DNA from: Halothiobacillus sp.
GTDB lineage: Bacteria; Pseudomonadota; Gammaproteobacteria; Halothiobacillales; Halothiobacillaceae
Length of the DNA stretch: 32,969 nt
Reading direction: 5' to 3'
Assembly: GCA_024635755.1 (NCBI GenBank)
Contig: JAGXIF010000012.1
Location: forward strand, 1 to 32,969
Shown here: positions 1-7,989 of the stretch, in pieces
Numbering within the stretch: position 1 is the stretch's first letter
How the letters are laid out: each line of letters starts with the position of its first letter
Translations under genes and position numbers: made by a program
Notes under the pieces: model-generated
The model's input: only the letters and a program-made list of their open reading frames with translations
What the model was told of the DNA's origin: nothing
The model's database searches: none

Positions 1-2
1 AA

Positions 3-110
3 CGGTGGAGCGGCAAGACGAGAGCCTGGTCGCCGATCGGCGAGGTCTGGCTCAACCCGGACCCGCCGGCGGCGGAACCCGCCCAGGAAATGAGAGGCCG
101 GGCAGCCTAG
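3..110 (+). CDS. C-terminal fragment of an unrecognised protein, cut by the window edge
   Basis: An open frame enters from the left and stops with TAG at 108-110, giving 35 residues that begin RWSGKTRAWSPIGEVWLNP and end in a proline/alanine-rich tail. I do not recognise the family. It sits just upstream of the DUF3892-like frame on the same strand inside the comM island, so it may be the preceding cargo gene. The fragment is too short to assign a function, and an overlapping frame starting at GTG 5 is also open, so the choice of frame is uncertain. Confidence 0.3.
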   Translation, partial: RWSGKTRAWSPIGEVWLNPDPPAAEPAQEMRGRAA

Positions 111-381
111 AAATCACGACATCTTTCTTGACAAACGTCGTGATGGAGACATCACCGCTCTTTGCAATCGCAGTCAAGCTGGCCAAGGCTGGTCACCGCG
201 CCCTAAGGCCAAAGCCATTCGGGACATCGAGAGTGGTGTGTACCAGTACTACGTCGGCCTAAACGATGGGAGCCGAGCCATCATTAAGGTGGTAAATGGC
301 TCCTCCGGCAAGTACCTCAGGACTAGCTGGGACTCCACCAGTCGAAACAATCTTGATGATCTTCCGGACTGTGCCGGGTAA
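94..381 (+). pseudogene. DUF3892-like small protein, no usable start codon in frame
   Basis: The frame is open from 94 (after a TGA at 91-93) to TAA at 379-381. It encodes a recognisable DUF3892-type protein: an N-terminal DIFLDKRRDGDITALC segment, a central AIRDIESGVYQYYV segment, then GKYLRTSWDST and NNLDDLP near the end. DUF3892 proteins are small and have no defined function. No ATG, GTG or TTG lies in frame before the conserved part. The ATG at 90-92 is in another frame that ends at the TAG at 108-110. Loss of one base near 107-109 would join that ATG to the DUF3892 frame, so a frameshift, or less likely a sequencing error or rare start codon, is the simplest reading. It ends 17 bases before the DUF2188 gene and would share its transcript. 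Confidence 0.55.
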
Positions 382-398
382 AGCCGAGGAGGCAACAG

Positions 399-635
399 AT
401 GAGCGAAAAGCGAGATATTCATGTAGTGCCCCACAAAGAAGGTTGGGCGACCCGGCGCGAAGGGAGTTCCCGTGCCTCGGGCGTCCATCGGACCCAAGCC
501 GATGCTCTGGAAAATGGACGCGAGCAAGCCAAGCGCGATCGGGTAGAGCTCGTCACGCACGGCAGGGATGGGCGCATCCGTGACTCCGACAGCTATGGGA
601 ACGACCCCTATCCACCCAAAGACAGGAAGCACTAA
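399..635 (+). CDS. DUF2188 domain protein
   Basis: This 78-residue protein is almost entirely one DUF2188 domain. An N-terminal strand (IHVVPHKEGWATRREG) is followed by SRASGVHRTQADALENGRE, then VELVTHGRDGRIRDSDSYGND and a proline-rich end. This is the usual length and order for the family, whose molecular role is unknown; members are common on plasmids and islands. A strong ribosome site (GAGGAGG, 386-392) precedes the ATG at 399. The gene lies 17 bases after the DUF3892-like frame, so the two look like one small cargo operon. It ends 26 bases before the convergent stop of the TnsE-like gene. Family assignment is confident; function is not known. Confidence 0.88.
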   Translation: MSEKRDIHVVPHKEGWATRREGSSRASGVHRTQADALENGREQAKRDRVELVTHGRDGRIRDSDSYGNDPYPPKDRKH

Positions 636-661
636 TAGCCCAGTGGCCACGGAAGGTCTTC

Positions 662-2485
662 TTACAACTTCACCCCCAGCTTCCTCAGCGCATTACGGGC
701 CGCCGCCTCACAAGGCACCAGGTCGTCTTTCGACTTGCTGTGGGCAAATATTTCCGCGTGTCCCGGGCATGACCCAACAAGCTCCTTGAAGACTCCTTTG
801 GTGTAACGGACCGTCGACAGGAGTGTCCTTATCCACCTCTCGAGGCTTGCTTCCCCGTCAAGAAAGAAGCAAAGCCCGCTCATTGATTCCTCGTTCTGTT
901 CCCCGGAGCCGTCATTTTTTGGACGCTTCATGCGTTGAATTTCCACGACATAAAAATGTCGATCATCTGCCTGGATGTGCATGATGAGAGCCCCTCGGGG
1001 TTGCCCGGTATCGTAGTCGAGGAAAGGCCACTTGCGCTTATCGCGAGAGATGTGCTCCGTATCGTCAAACGGTTCTATCCGAATGAGCGTGGGCCACCCC
1101 TCTCTCCGCATGCCATCCTCGAAAGTGAACCATTCGACGCTCTGAATTCGTTGGGGGTGGGTGCGTTGGAGGTGCCGGAAAGCTTCCCACATGTCCTTAA
1201 CCTTGCCCTTCGACTCCATTTCCACCGGAGCGTGGCACAAGGCGAGGCCGACTCCCTTATCATTTCCATAGGGGGCGCCGCTGGCGAACGTGTCTGCTTC
1301 GCTGGCAGTGCCCTCACGTGTGATTGGAGCCTCAGCCAGGCCCCCTTCGATTTTTCTTGACACCACCTGCTGCCGTTCGCCGGATGGGGGAAGTAGCTCT
1401 TCGAATTTGGGGTCATGAATTGTGGCACAAGGTCCGGAGCGGTCAGGCTCCTCGTTTTGGGTCAAAGGTAGGTCCGTTGCGCCTTTCAGTGAGGTTCGGT
1501 GGGTCCTCCGTGGAGAACATCCGTCGGATGTCGAATCCAAAGAGTCGGTCATCCAGCCTTCTCCCGTCTTGCGGTATAGGGTAATGGGTGGGCTCTCTGG
1601 AATGCTGCAACCGATAATGTCTAGGGCTAGGAAAGATTTCTCGTGGTCGAAAGCGAGGCCACGGACTCGTAGCCGGGCGGGCTGCTTGAACCATGGTCCT
1701 ATTTTGGGGTGCGCTAGCTTATTTTTTCCCTGTTGTAGACCGGCGTCGTGCGCTTGCTCGATTTGGGCATAAACTTCCTTCAGTCTGTTTGTGGCGTCAG
1801 GGTCATATTTGGCAAACGCCAAGATCCTAGCGTCTCCCGTTACAAGTCGGCCATTTCCTTTGATTGCTACCTGCCATTGGCCGTCTGTCTCTGGCCGGTT
1901 CAGGGGCGCATAAAGATGGCTATGCGGGTCACTGGGGCCACTCCAGGGGTAAGTCGCTAGGACGCGAGACAGCTCTTGCGACCGACCGTAGCATCTCGAA
2001 AAAAATTCCAGTGATGGGATCACCAGCTTTCCATCGGTTCCGAGGCTCAGCTCGATCATGGGGTTTTGGTCGCGTTCATACTTCAGTGGATGAAGTGACT
2101 GAGGGTACGGGGGCTCCTCGGCCTTCCATGCGGCCTGTGCGAATGAGTTGTAACGCCAGCCGCCTTCGCGGAAATCCACCAAGAACTCCTGCCTCTGGAA
2201 GACTAGCCGTTCCCGGCTCCGATTGTTCTCCCAGATCGTCCCGATCCTCACTTGCCCCAGTGCTGTTAGAAGGACGGTTCGGACGAGGTAGTCGCCGAAA
2301 GAGGAGTCATCGGCGATCAGTTCCCGGAAGACGACTGCGACGAGAGGTTGGGTTTCTGCTTGGCGATTTTTCATCAAACCGCCGTACCACCATGTGACCC
2401 AGCGTCTGCCGTCGGCTTTTGGCAGGGAGTCCAAAGTTACTGAAGAAGCGTCCCTTTGGATTTGCAATCTAGGTTTGTTGTTCAT
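662..2485 (-). CDS. TnsE-like (TniE-like) transposition protein of the comM island
   Basis: The product is about 607 residues from the ATG at 2485; a TTG at 2503 is an in-frame alternative, but the ATG has the better upstream purines. It resembles Tn7 TnsE in layout. An N-terminal beta-rich part has a tryptophan-rich strand (GRRWVTWWYGG, about 25-36), a middle part has IPSLEFFSRCYGRS (about 156-170) and PARLRVRGLAF (about 269-279), a polar low-complexity linker spans roughly 305-410, and a C-terminal domain (about 430-607) contains FYVVEIQRMKRP. TnsE of Tn7 (about 538 residues) is an accessory target-selection factor that binds DNA and the replication clamp. The gene starts about 130 bases inside the element end and reads inward, away from comM. 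The family call rests on pattern comparison by eye, so similarity is likely but weak. Target choice by this protein is inference. Confidence 0.62.
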   Translation of the reverse strand: MNNKPRLQIQRDASSVTLDSLPKADGRRWVTWWYGGLMKNRQAETQPLVAVVFRELIADDSSFGDYLVRTVLLTALGQVRIGTIWENNRSRERLVFQRQEFLVDFREGGWRYNSFAQAAWKAEEPPYPQSLHPLKYERDQNPMIELSLGTDGKLVIPSLEFFSRCYGRSQELSRVLATYPWSGPSDPHSHLYAPLNRPETDGQWQVAIKGNGRLVTGDARILAFAKYDPDATNRLKEVYAQIEQAHDAGLQQGKNKLAHPKIGPWFKQPARLRVRGLAFDHEKSFLALDIIGCSIPESPPITLYRKTGEGWMTDSLDSTSDGCSPRRTHRTSLKGATDLPLTQNEEPDRSGPCATIHDPKFEELLPPSGERQQVVSRKIEGGLAEAPITREGTASEADTFASGAPYGNDKGVGLALCHAPVEMESKGKVKDMWEAFRHLQRTHPQRIQSVEWFTFEDGMRREGWPTLIRIEPFDDTEHISRDKRKWPFLDYDTGQPRGALIMHIQADDRHFYVVEIQRMKRPKNDGSGEQNEESMSGLCFFLDGEASLERWIRTLLSTVRYTKGVFKELVGSCPGHAEIFAHSKSKDDLVPCEAAARNALRKLGVKL

Positions 2486-2570
2486 CTGGTCGTCTTCGAA
2501 CAAGGAGAAGCAGCCGCACCAAGGGTGGAGTGGGCGACTCTATGAAGACAACGTACCAGCCTTTGGCTTT

Positions 2571-2616
2571 TGTCGCATCTATTTCCGAAATGTCGCACCA
2601 ATTGCGATAACTGACA
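2571..2616 (-). repeat. Transposon end with spaced TGCGACA repeats (candidate transposase-binding sites)
   Basis: Read on the minus strand from the comM junction, the element begins TGTCAGTTATCGCAATTGG. It then carries TGCGACA at 2597-2591 and again at 2577-2571, exactly 20 bases apart, each preceded by a purine-rich TGG or AGA. Tn7-family ends carry several roughly 20-22 bp transposase (TnsB) sites and begin with TGT, so two regularly spaced copies at the very edge fit that design. The site assignment is by pattern only. Confidence 0.6.
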
Positions 2617-2621
2617 ACCGC
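2617..2621. repeat. ACCGC, one copy of the presumed 5-bp target-site duplication
   Basis: These five bases belong to the comM glycine codons and directly touch the TGT end of the island. Tn7-family insertion duplicates 5 bp, and I recall ACCGC as the AbaR duplication in comM. The partner copy must lie outside the window, so duplication is not shown here. Confidence 0.6.
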
Positions 2622-3480
2622 CGCCGATCAGGGCCACGGCGGAGGCCGAATGGTGGGGGCTGCGAAACGGCCGCCGGCCGAAACGCCGCGGCTCGAACCC
2701 GCCGGGCGTGACGGCCGCGACCTCTGCAGCGGCCAGGGCCTCCGCCTCGGTCATCGGCGGCAGGATGCCGGCCAGTCGCAGGGCCAGCATGCTCTTGCCC
2801 GCCCCGGGCGGACCGATCAGCAACAGATTGTGTGCGCCGGTGGCGGCGATCGCCAGGGCCCGCTTGGCACGCGGCTGGCCGCGCACATCGGCCAGATCGC
2901 CGTCGGCCGCGGGATCGATCGGCGGCGGCGCGACATGCTCGAGCGCCTGCAGCTCGCGTTCGCCGGCGAGAAAGCCCACCAGCTGGGACAGGTGGTTCAC
3001 CGTGTAGCCGCCGCACGCCGGGGGTCAGTTGCGCCTCGTGGCGGCCTGCCTCGGGCAGGATCAGGCAGCGTCTGGCATCCCGTGCGGCACGGGCCGCGGA
3101 CAGGGCGCCGCGAATCGAGCGGATGCTGCCATCCAGCGACAGTTCGCCCAGGCATTCGACTTGGCCGAAGCGGTCCTGCGCACTGGCGGGCAACTGGCCG
3201 GTGGCGGCGAGAATGGCCGCCGCGATGGCCAGGTCGAAACGGGCGCTTTCCTTGGGCAGGTCGGCGGGGGCGAGGTTGACCGTCAGGCGCCTTGGTGGGA
3301 ATTCGAAGCCCGAGGAGAGGATGGCCGCGCGCACGCGGTCGCGGGACTCGCGTACCGCGGTTTCGGGCAGGCCCACCAGCGTGAAGGCGGGCAGCCCCGG
3401 GGCCACACGTGGGCCTCGACGGTTACCAGCGGGGCGTCAATGCCCAGTAGGGCACGGCTGTGAATCTTGGCGATCGGCAT
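2617..3480 (-). pseudogene. comM: comM (yifB) 5' remnant, interrupted by the island and frameshifted twice
   Basis: ComM is a hexameric AAA+ branch-migration helicase that helps integrate DNA during natural transformation; intact proteins are about 500 residues. The remnant covers roughly the first 285. It starts at ATG 3480 with IHSRALLGIDAPLVTVEAHV. The frame changes near 3404, where GTG is followed by an extra TG, and resumes with APGLPAFTLVGLPETAVRES and LAPADLPKESARFDLAIA. It changes again near 3010-3030, before NHLSQLVGFLAGEREL. The Walker A segment LLLIGPPGAGKSMLA and PFRSPHHSASAVALIGGG follow, and the island begins right after the glycines. The Walker B/sensor and C-terminal parts are missing. 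The gene cannot make a working helicase. Adjacency to ubiK is the usual chromosomal arrangement. Confidence 0.93.
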
Positions 3481-3510
3481 GTCCGTATGCCTCGATGGTC
3501 ACGGGAGTTG

Positions 3511-3530
3511 GCCGGGCATCCATGCCCGGC
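3511..3530. repeat. Perfect 9-bp inverted repeat between ubiK and the comM remnant
   Basis: GCCGGGCAT and ATGCCCGGC flank a 2-base CC centre. The hairpin lies after the ubiK stop and before comM on the minus strand. No T-run follows on either strand, so it is not a standard intrinsic terminator. It could slow or stabilise the ubiK transcript end. Confidence 0.5.
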
Positions 3531-3548
3531 ACGGACGAAAATGGCGAA

Positions 3549-3833
3549 TCAGCTGGCCAGGTCGCCTTCTTCCGACTCGGGCGGCCGGCCGTTATGCCGG
3601 GCCTCCATTTCAGCGACCCGTTGCTCGAGAATTTCGAGTTTGGCGCGCGTGCGGGCCAGTACCTGGGTCTGTACGTCGAATTCCTCGCGCGTGACCAAGT
3701 CCATGCGCGAAAAGCCGTTGCTGACCGCTTGGCGCACGGCCTTCTCGAATTCCTGCTTGCCCTCGCGCATGCCGTCGGGCATGGCCTGTTCGATGCGCTG
3801 GGAGATCTCTTCGATCGTGTGGGTGATGGACAT
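3549..3833 (-). CDS. ubiK: UbiK (YqiC) ubiquinone-biosynthesis accessory factor
   Basis: This 94-residue BMFP/YqiC family protein acts as an accessory factor for aerobic ubiquinone synthesis, thought to assist UbiJ and the Ubi complex near the membrane. The N-terminal helix (THTIEEISQRIEQAMP) is amphipathic. The C-terminal half (REEFDVQTQVLARTRAKLEI to about residue 80) is a heptad coiled coil typical of the trimeric family, with an acidic tail. The start at 3833 is chosen because GAGG precedes it and it matches the family length; the frame stays open further upstream without homology. It lies just upstream of comM on the same strand, a common pairing. Confidence 0.9.
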   Translation of the reverse strand: MSITHTIEEISQRIEQAMPDGMREGKQEFEKAVRQAVSNGFSRMDLVTREEFDVQTQVLARTRAKLEILEQRVAEMEARHNGRPPESEEGDLAS

Positions 3834-4198
3834 CTCGTTACCTCGGTCTGGCTCACCGTCGAACCGGGCGGGCCCGGGCCTTCGAGCCCGTTCGGGCTCC
3901 ATGGAAACCCGATTGTTGGGGATAGATCGCCCGGATGCAAATACGGTCGGGTTGGATGGCGCCGCTGCATCCATCCGTGCCGCTGCGGGTCGGCTGTGCG
4001 GGGACGGCCTCGTTCTGCACCAAATCAGGGAGGTGGTGTGAAATGCGGGCCCCAATATGGGGAGGAGGGCTTTTCCCGCGTCACCCTTTCTCGTCTGAAA
4101 TATCGTCTAACATGCTGTTAAAAAATAGGAAACAGAACATGGCACGCCGGATGCTTTACGAGGGGCGAACCCGAACGTTCACTTGTGGAGCACAGATC
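3834..4198. promoter_or_regulatory. Divergent control region between ubiK and the porin-glnK-amtB operon
   Basis: These 365 bases hold no convincing gene. A short perfect hairpin (GAGCCCG-TT-CGGGCTC, 3884-3899) lies in the probable ubiK leader. An imperfect inverted repeat (TGCACCA at 4016-4022 and TGGTGTG at 4034-4040) lies about 100-125 bases upstream of the sigma-54 promoter. That is the distance expected for NtrC enhancers, but the half-site spacing is not the usual one, so it is only a weak candidate. An AT-rich stretch follows at about 4100-4135, where IHF-type bending would be plausible. Confidence 0.45.
4140..4155 (+). promoter_or_regulatory. Sigma-54 (RpoN) promoter for porin-glnK-amtB
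   Basis: TGGCACG, four bases, then ATGCT: this is the RpoN -24/-12 consensus (TGGCACG-N4-TTGCW) with one mismatch. The essential GG (4141-4142) and GC (4153-4154) are separated by exactly ten bases. The expected start of transcription near 4166 is about 33 bases before the porin ATG. RpoN with NtrC drives glnK-amtB in many proteobacteria, so the context supports the motif. Confidence 0.82.
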
Positions 4199-4918
4199 AT
4201 GAAAAAGACCCTTATCGCAACCAGCATCGCCTCGGCCGTCAGCCTGTCGGCCCTCACCCTGCCTTCCATCGCTGCCGCCGAGGTTTCGGCCAACATCGGT
4301 GTGGTTTCCAACTATCTGTTCCGTGGCGTCACCCAGACCGACGACAGCGCGGCTGTCCAGGGTGGTCTCGACTACGCGCACGAGTCCGGCTTCTACGCGG
4401 GCACCTGGGCGTCGACCGTCGATTTCGGGGCGGATGCCGCCAACTACGAGCTGGACCTGTACGCCGGCTACGGCGGCAGCGTCGGCGACCTGAGTTACGA
4501 CGTCGGCTACGTCTACTACGCCTACCCGGATTCCCCGGACGACATCGACTTCGGCGAGATCTACGGCTCCCTGACGTACAGCTACCTGACCGCCGGTCTG
4601 GCGTACACCGCCAACGGCCAGGCTGACGCCGGCCCGTTCATCCAGGGCGACCTGTACTACTACGCCGGCGTTGACGTGCCGTTCGCCGACACCGGCTTTA
4701 CCGGCAGCCTGTACTACGGCTACTACACCTTCGAGGACGATGGTAAGCCGGCCTATGGTGATATGGACTACGGCCACTGGACCGCGTCCATCGCGAAGGA
4801 CGCCGGTGATTTCGGTTCGTTCAATATGAACTTCGAAATGGCGGATGTCAGCGCGAATAACTTCGTTTCGACCAACGACGACCTGCAGGTCTGGGTCGGC
4901 TGGTCCAAGAGCTTCTAA
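4199..4918 (+). CDS. TorF-family putative outer-membrane porin
   Basis: The 239-residue product starts with a clear signal peptide (MKKTLIATSIASAVSLSALT, cleavage after about AAA at residues 23-25). The mature part opens with a segment containing SNYLFRGVTQTDDSAAVQGG, characteristic of the TorF/gcw_chp family. The rest alternates tyrosine- and glycine-rich strands and ends in a strand closing with phenylalanine (WVGWSKSF), as expected for an outer-membrane beta barrel. Family members are predicted porins with unproven substrates. The start at ATG 4199 is fixed by GGAG at 4186-4189 and the signal peptide. It lies directly behind a sigma-54 promoter and 64 bases before glnK. A role in letting ammonium or small nitrogen compounds through the outer membrane under nitrogen limitation is inference. 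Confidence 0.88.
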   Translation: MKKTLIATSIASAVSLSALTLPSIAAAEVSANIGVVSNYLFRGVTQTDDSAAVQGGLDYAHESGFYAGTWASTVDFGADAANYELDLYAGYGGSVGDLSYDVGYVYYAYPDSPDDIDFGEIYGSLTYSYLTAGLAYTANGQADAGPFIQGDLYYYAGVDVPFADTGFTGSLYYGYYTFEDDGKPAYGDMDYGHWTASIAKDAGDFGSFNMNFEMADVSANNFVSTNDDLQVWVGWSKSF

Positions 4919-4931
4919 AGCATTCCTCTAA

Positions 4932-5321
<390 letters not shown>

Positions 5322-5336
5322 GCGGAGGATTTCACC

Positions 5337-6581
<1,245 letters not shown>

Positions 6582-6623
6582 CTCGGTCCCAGTGACGCAC
6601 CGAAGGGTGTGTCGCAAACGAGC

Positions 6624-6652
6624 AGGCCCGGGCGCAAGTCTGGGCCTTTTTC
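6624..6652 (+). terminator. Rho-independent terminator after amtB
   Basis: AGGCCCGGG and TCTGGGCCT pair around a GCAAG-type loop and are followed by a run of five T, closing the porin-glnK-amtB operon. On the other strand the facing gene yigZ ends at 6678. Confidence 0.85.
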
Positions 6653-6677
6653 GTGTCCGGGGTGGTGACGCGACGGA

Positions 6678-7325
6678 CTACCGGGGCTCGGGTTCGCCCA
6701 GTCGGGTGATGTTCTGCGCGCCGAGAAAGGCCTGCAGTTCGTCTTCGTGTTCTAGGGGAACGGACAATCGAGCGGTGACCTGCGGGCCGTACTCCACGTC
6801 CAGCAAGTGGGCATCGTGCTGTTCGGCCCAGTGGCGCAGCGGTTGCTCGCGGGAGAAGTCGAGTTGCAGGGGATGAACCCGTCGGGGTCGGTGTTCGGTC
6901 AGGGCGAGGTCGGCGAGCACCTGCTGGGTCGCACCCGAGTAGGCCCGTACCAGCCCGCCGGCCCCAAGCTTGATGCCGCCGAAATAGCGAGTGACCACCA
7001 CGATGAGATCGCCGATGCCCTTGTGCTGGATTACGTTGAGAATGGGTTTGCCGGCGGTGCCGCTCGGCTCGCCGTCGTCGCTCATGGCCGCCGCAGCGGC
7101 GGTGGCCGGGTTGCCCAGCAGATAGGCCCAGCAGTGGTGACGGGCATCCGGGTAGTCACCACGGACCGATTTGACGAAGGTCAGTGCCTCCTCGCGACTA
7201 CTGACCATGCCCGCTCGGGCAATGAAGCGGCTTTTCTTGACCTCGAGCTCGCGTTCGAGGGTTTCGGCCGGGTTGAAGAAGGAATCGCGTTGGCTCAAAT
7301 CCTGACTCGCGGGTTGCAACGGCAA
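6678..7325 (-). CDS. yigZ: YigZ/IMPACT family protein
   Basis: The product is up to 215 residues. An N-terminal domain has KKSRFIARAG and YPDARHHCWAYLLG, followed by SDDGEPSGTAGKPIL and VTRYFGGIKLGAGGLVRAY, the diagnostic motifs of the UPF0029/IMPACT family; a C-terminal DUF1949 ferredoxin-like domain completes it. The biochemical role in bacteria is not settled, though ribosome- or translation-linked roles are suggested from the eukaryotic homologue. The start is uncertain: no ATG precedes the conserved part, so a TTG is used at 7325, 7319 or 7298. A 9-bp hairpin (7326-7348) lies directly against the first of these, which favours a later one. Confidence 0.9.
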   Translation of the reverse strand: MPLQPASQDLSQRDSFFNPAETLERELEVKKSRFIARAGMVSSREEALTFVKSVRGDYPDARHHCWAYLLGNPATAAAAAMSDDGEPSGTAGKPILNVIQHKGIGDLIVVVTRYFGGIKLGAGGLVRAYSGATQQVLADLALTEHRPRRVHPLQLDFSREQPLRHWAEQHDAHLLDVEYGPQVTARLSVPLEHEDELQAFLGAQNITRLGEPEPR

Positions 7326-7348
7326 ACGCCTGCCACAGGGGCAGGCGT
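7326..7348 (-). repeat. Perfect 9-bp hairpin between the DJ-1 gene and yigZ
   Basis: ACGCCTGCC and GGCAGGCGT flank a 5-base loop. On the minus strand the stem is followed by TTTGCC, so it may act as a weak terminator of the upstream gene or a leader structure of yigZ. The T-run is too short for a confident terminator. Confidence 0.45.
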
Positions 7349-7375
7349 GGGGGAGGAGGGGGCTTTCGCGCCGGC

Positions 7376-7930
7376 TCAGCGGGCTAGCCTGGCCTCGACG
7401 GCATCACGTGTCTCCCGGTCGGCGAGCTGCTCGACCAGTGCCAGGGCAAAGTCGATGGCCACACCCGGGCCACGCCCGGTGACCAGATCGCCATCGACCA
7501 CTACGGCCTCGCCGACCACCTCGGCCCCCTGGGCCTCGGTATCGGATAGGGCGCCGGGAAAGTGCGTGAGCCGCCGGCCCTTGAGCAGGCCGGCGGCAGC
7601 CAGCACCTTGGGCGCGGCACAAATGGCGCCGATCAACCGATTGGCGACCGATTGCTCCTGCAGGCGCTTGATTACGCGCTTGTCGGCGGCCAGATTGTTC
7701 GCGCCGGGCTGTCCGCCGGGCAGGACGATGGCGTCGTAGACCGGTTCGCTGCCGAGCAGGGTCAGGTTGGTGTCCGGGATGATTGTGTTGCCTCGGGCAC
7801 CGGTAACCCGATCATTGTGTAGGGAGGCCACGAGCACCTGGATCTTGGCGCGTCGCAGAATGTCTATGGTGGTGATGGCCTCCAGGTCCTCGAACCCGGG
7901 GGCCAGAAGGATCAGCGCCTTGCTTGCCAT
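7376..7930 (-). CDS. DJ-1/PfpI (YajL-like) family protein
   Basis: A 184-residue cytosolic protein of the DJ-1/YajL branch. The N-terminus reads KALILLAPGFEDLEAITTID, where the glutamate of GFEDLE is the conserved acidic residue. DAIVLPGGQPGANNL follows, and the nucleophile cysteine sits in GAICAAPKVLAAAGLL. Family members have been reported as chaperones and as glyoxalase or deglycase enzymes, and the exact activity is debated. The ATG at 7930 is preferred over an upstream extension because GAGGGA precedes it and it matches the family start. It lies between yigZ and the ctp protease on the same strand. Confidence 0.9.
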   Translation of the reverse strand: MASKALILLAPGFEDLEAITTIDILRRAKIQVLVASLHNDRVTGARGNTIIPDTNLTLLGSEPVYDAIVLPGGQPGANNLAADKRVIKRLQEQSVANRLIGAICAAPKVLAAAGLLKGRRLTHFPGALSDTEAQGAEVVGEAVVVDGDLVTGRGPGVAIDFALALVEQLADRETRDAVEARLAR

Positions 7931-7989
7931 CTTCGTGAGTCCCTCTTCGTCTGTATACGCGGGCGAACTGGCGGCCGCCCGCAACCGAT

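Larger units (their letters stand above)
1..2616. mobile_element. End of a Tn7-family genomic island inserted in comM (other end outside the window)
   Basis: The right boundary is placed at 2616. To its right the minus strand reads intact comM up to the Gly-Gly-Gly after the SPHHSAS motif. To its left the reading frame turns into unrelated sequence starting TGTCAG. The five comM bases touching the boundary are ACCGC, which I recall as the target duplication of AbaR/Tn6022 islands in Acinetobacter comM. The element carries a TnsE-like gene near this end and DUF3892 and DUF2188 cargo further in. Its base composition is visibly less GC-rich than the chromosomal genes to the right. The core transposase genes and the second end are not in view, so membership of the Tn7 family rests on the insertion site, the end structure and the TnsE-like protein. 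Confidence 0.8.

Noticed and set aside
935-2397. Several plus-strand frames opposite the TnsE-like gene
   Set aside because: They lack recognisable motifs and ribosome sites, and lie opposite a single 607-residue frame.
4016-4040. NtrC enhancer dyad
   Set aside because: The half-sites resemble NtrC sites but their 11-base spacing differs from the usual 5, so it is not listed as a separate site.
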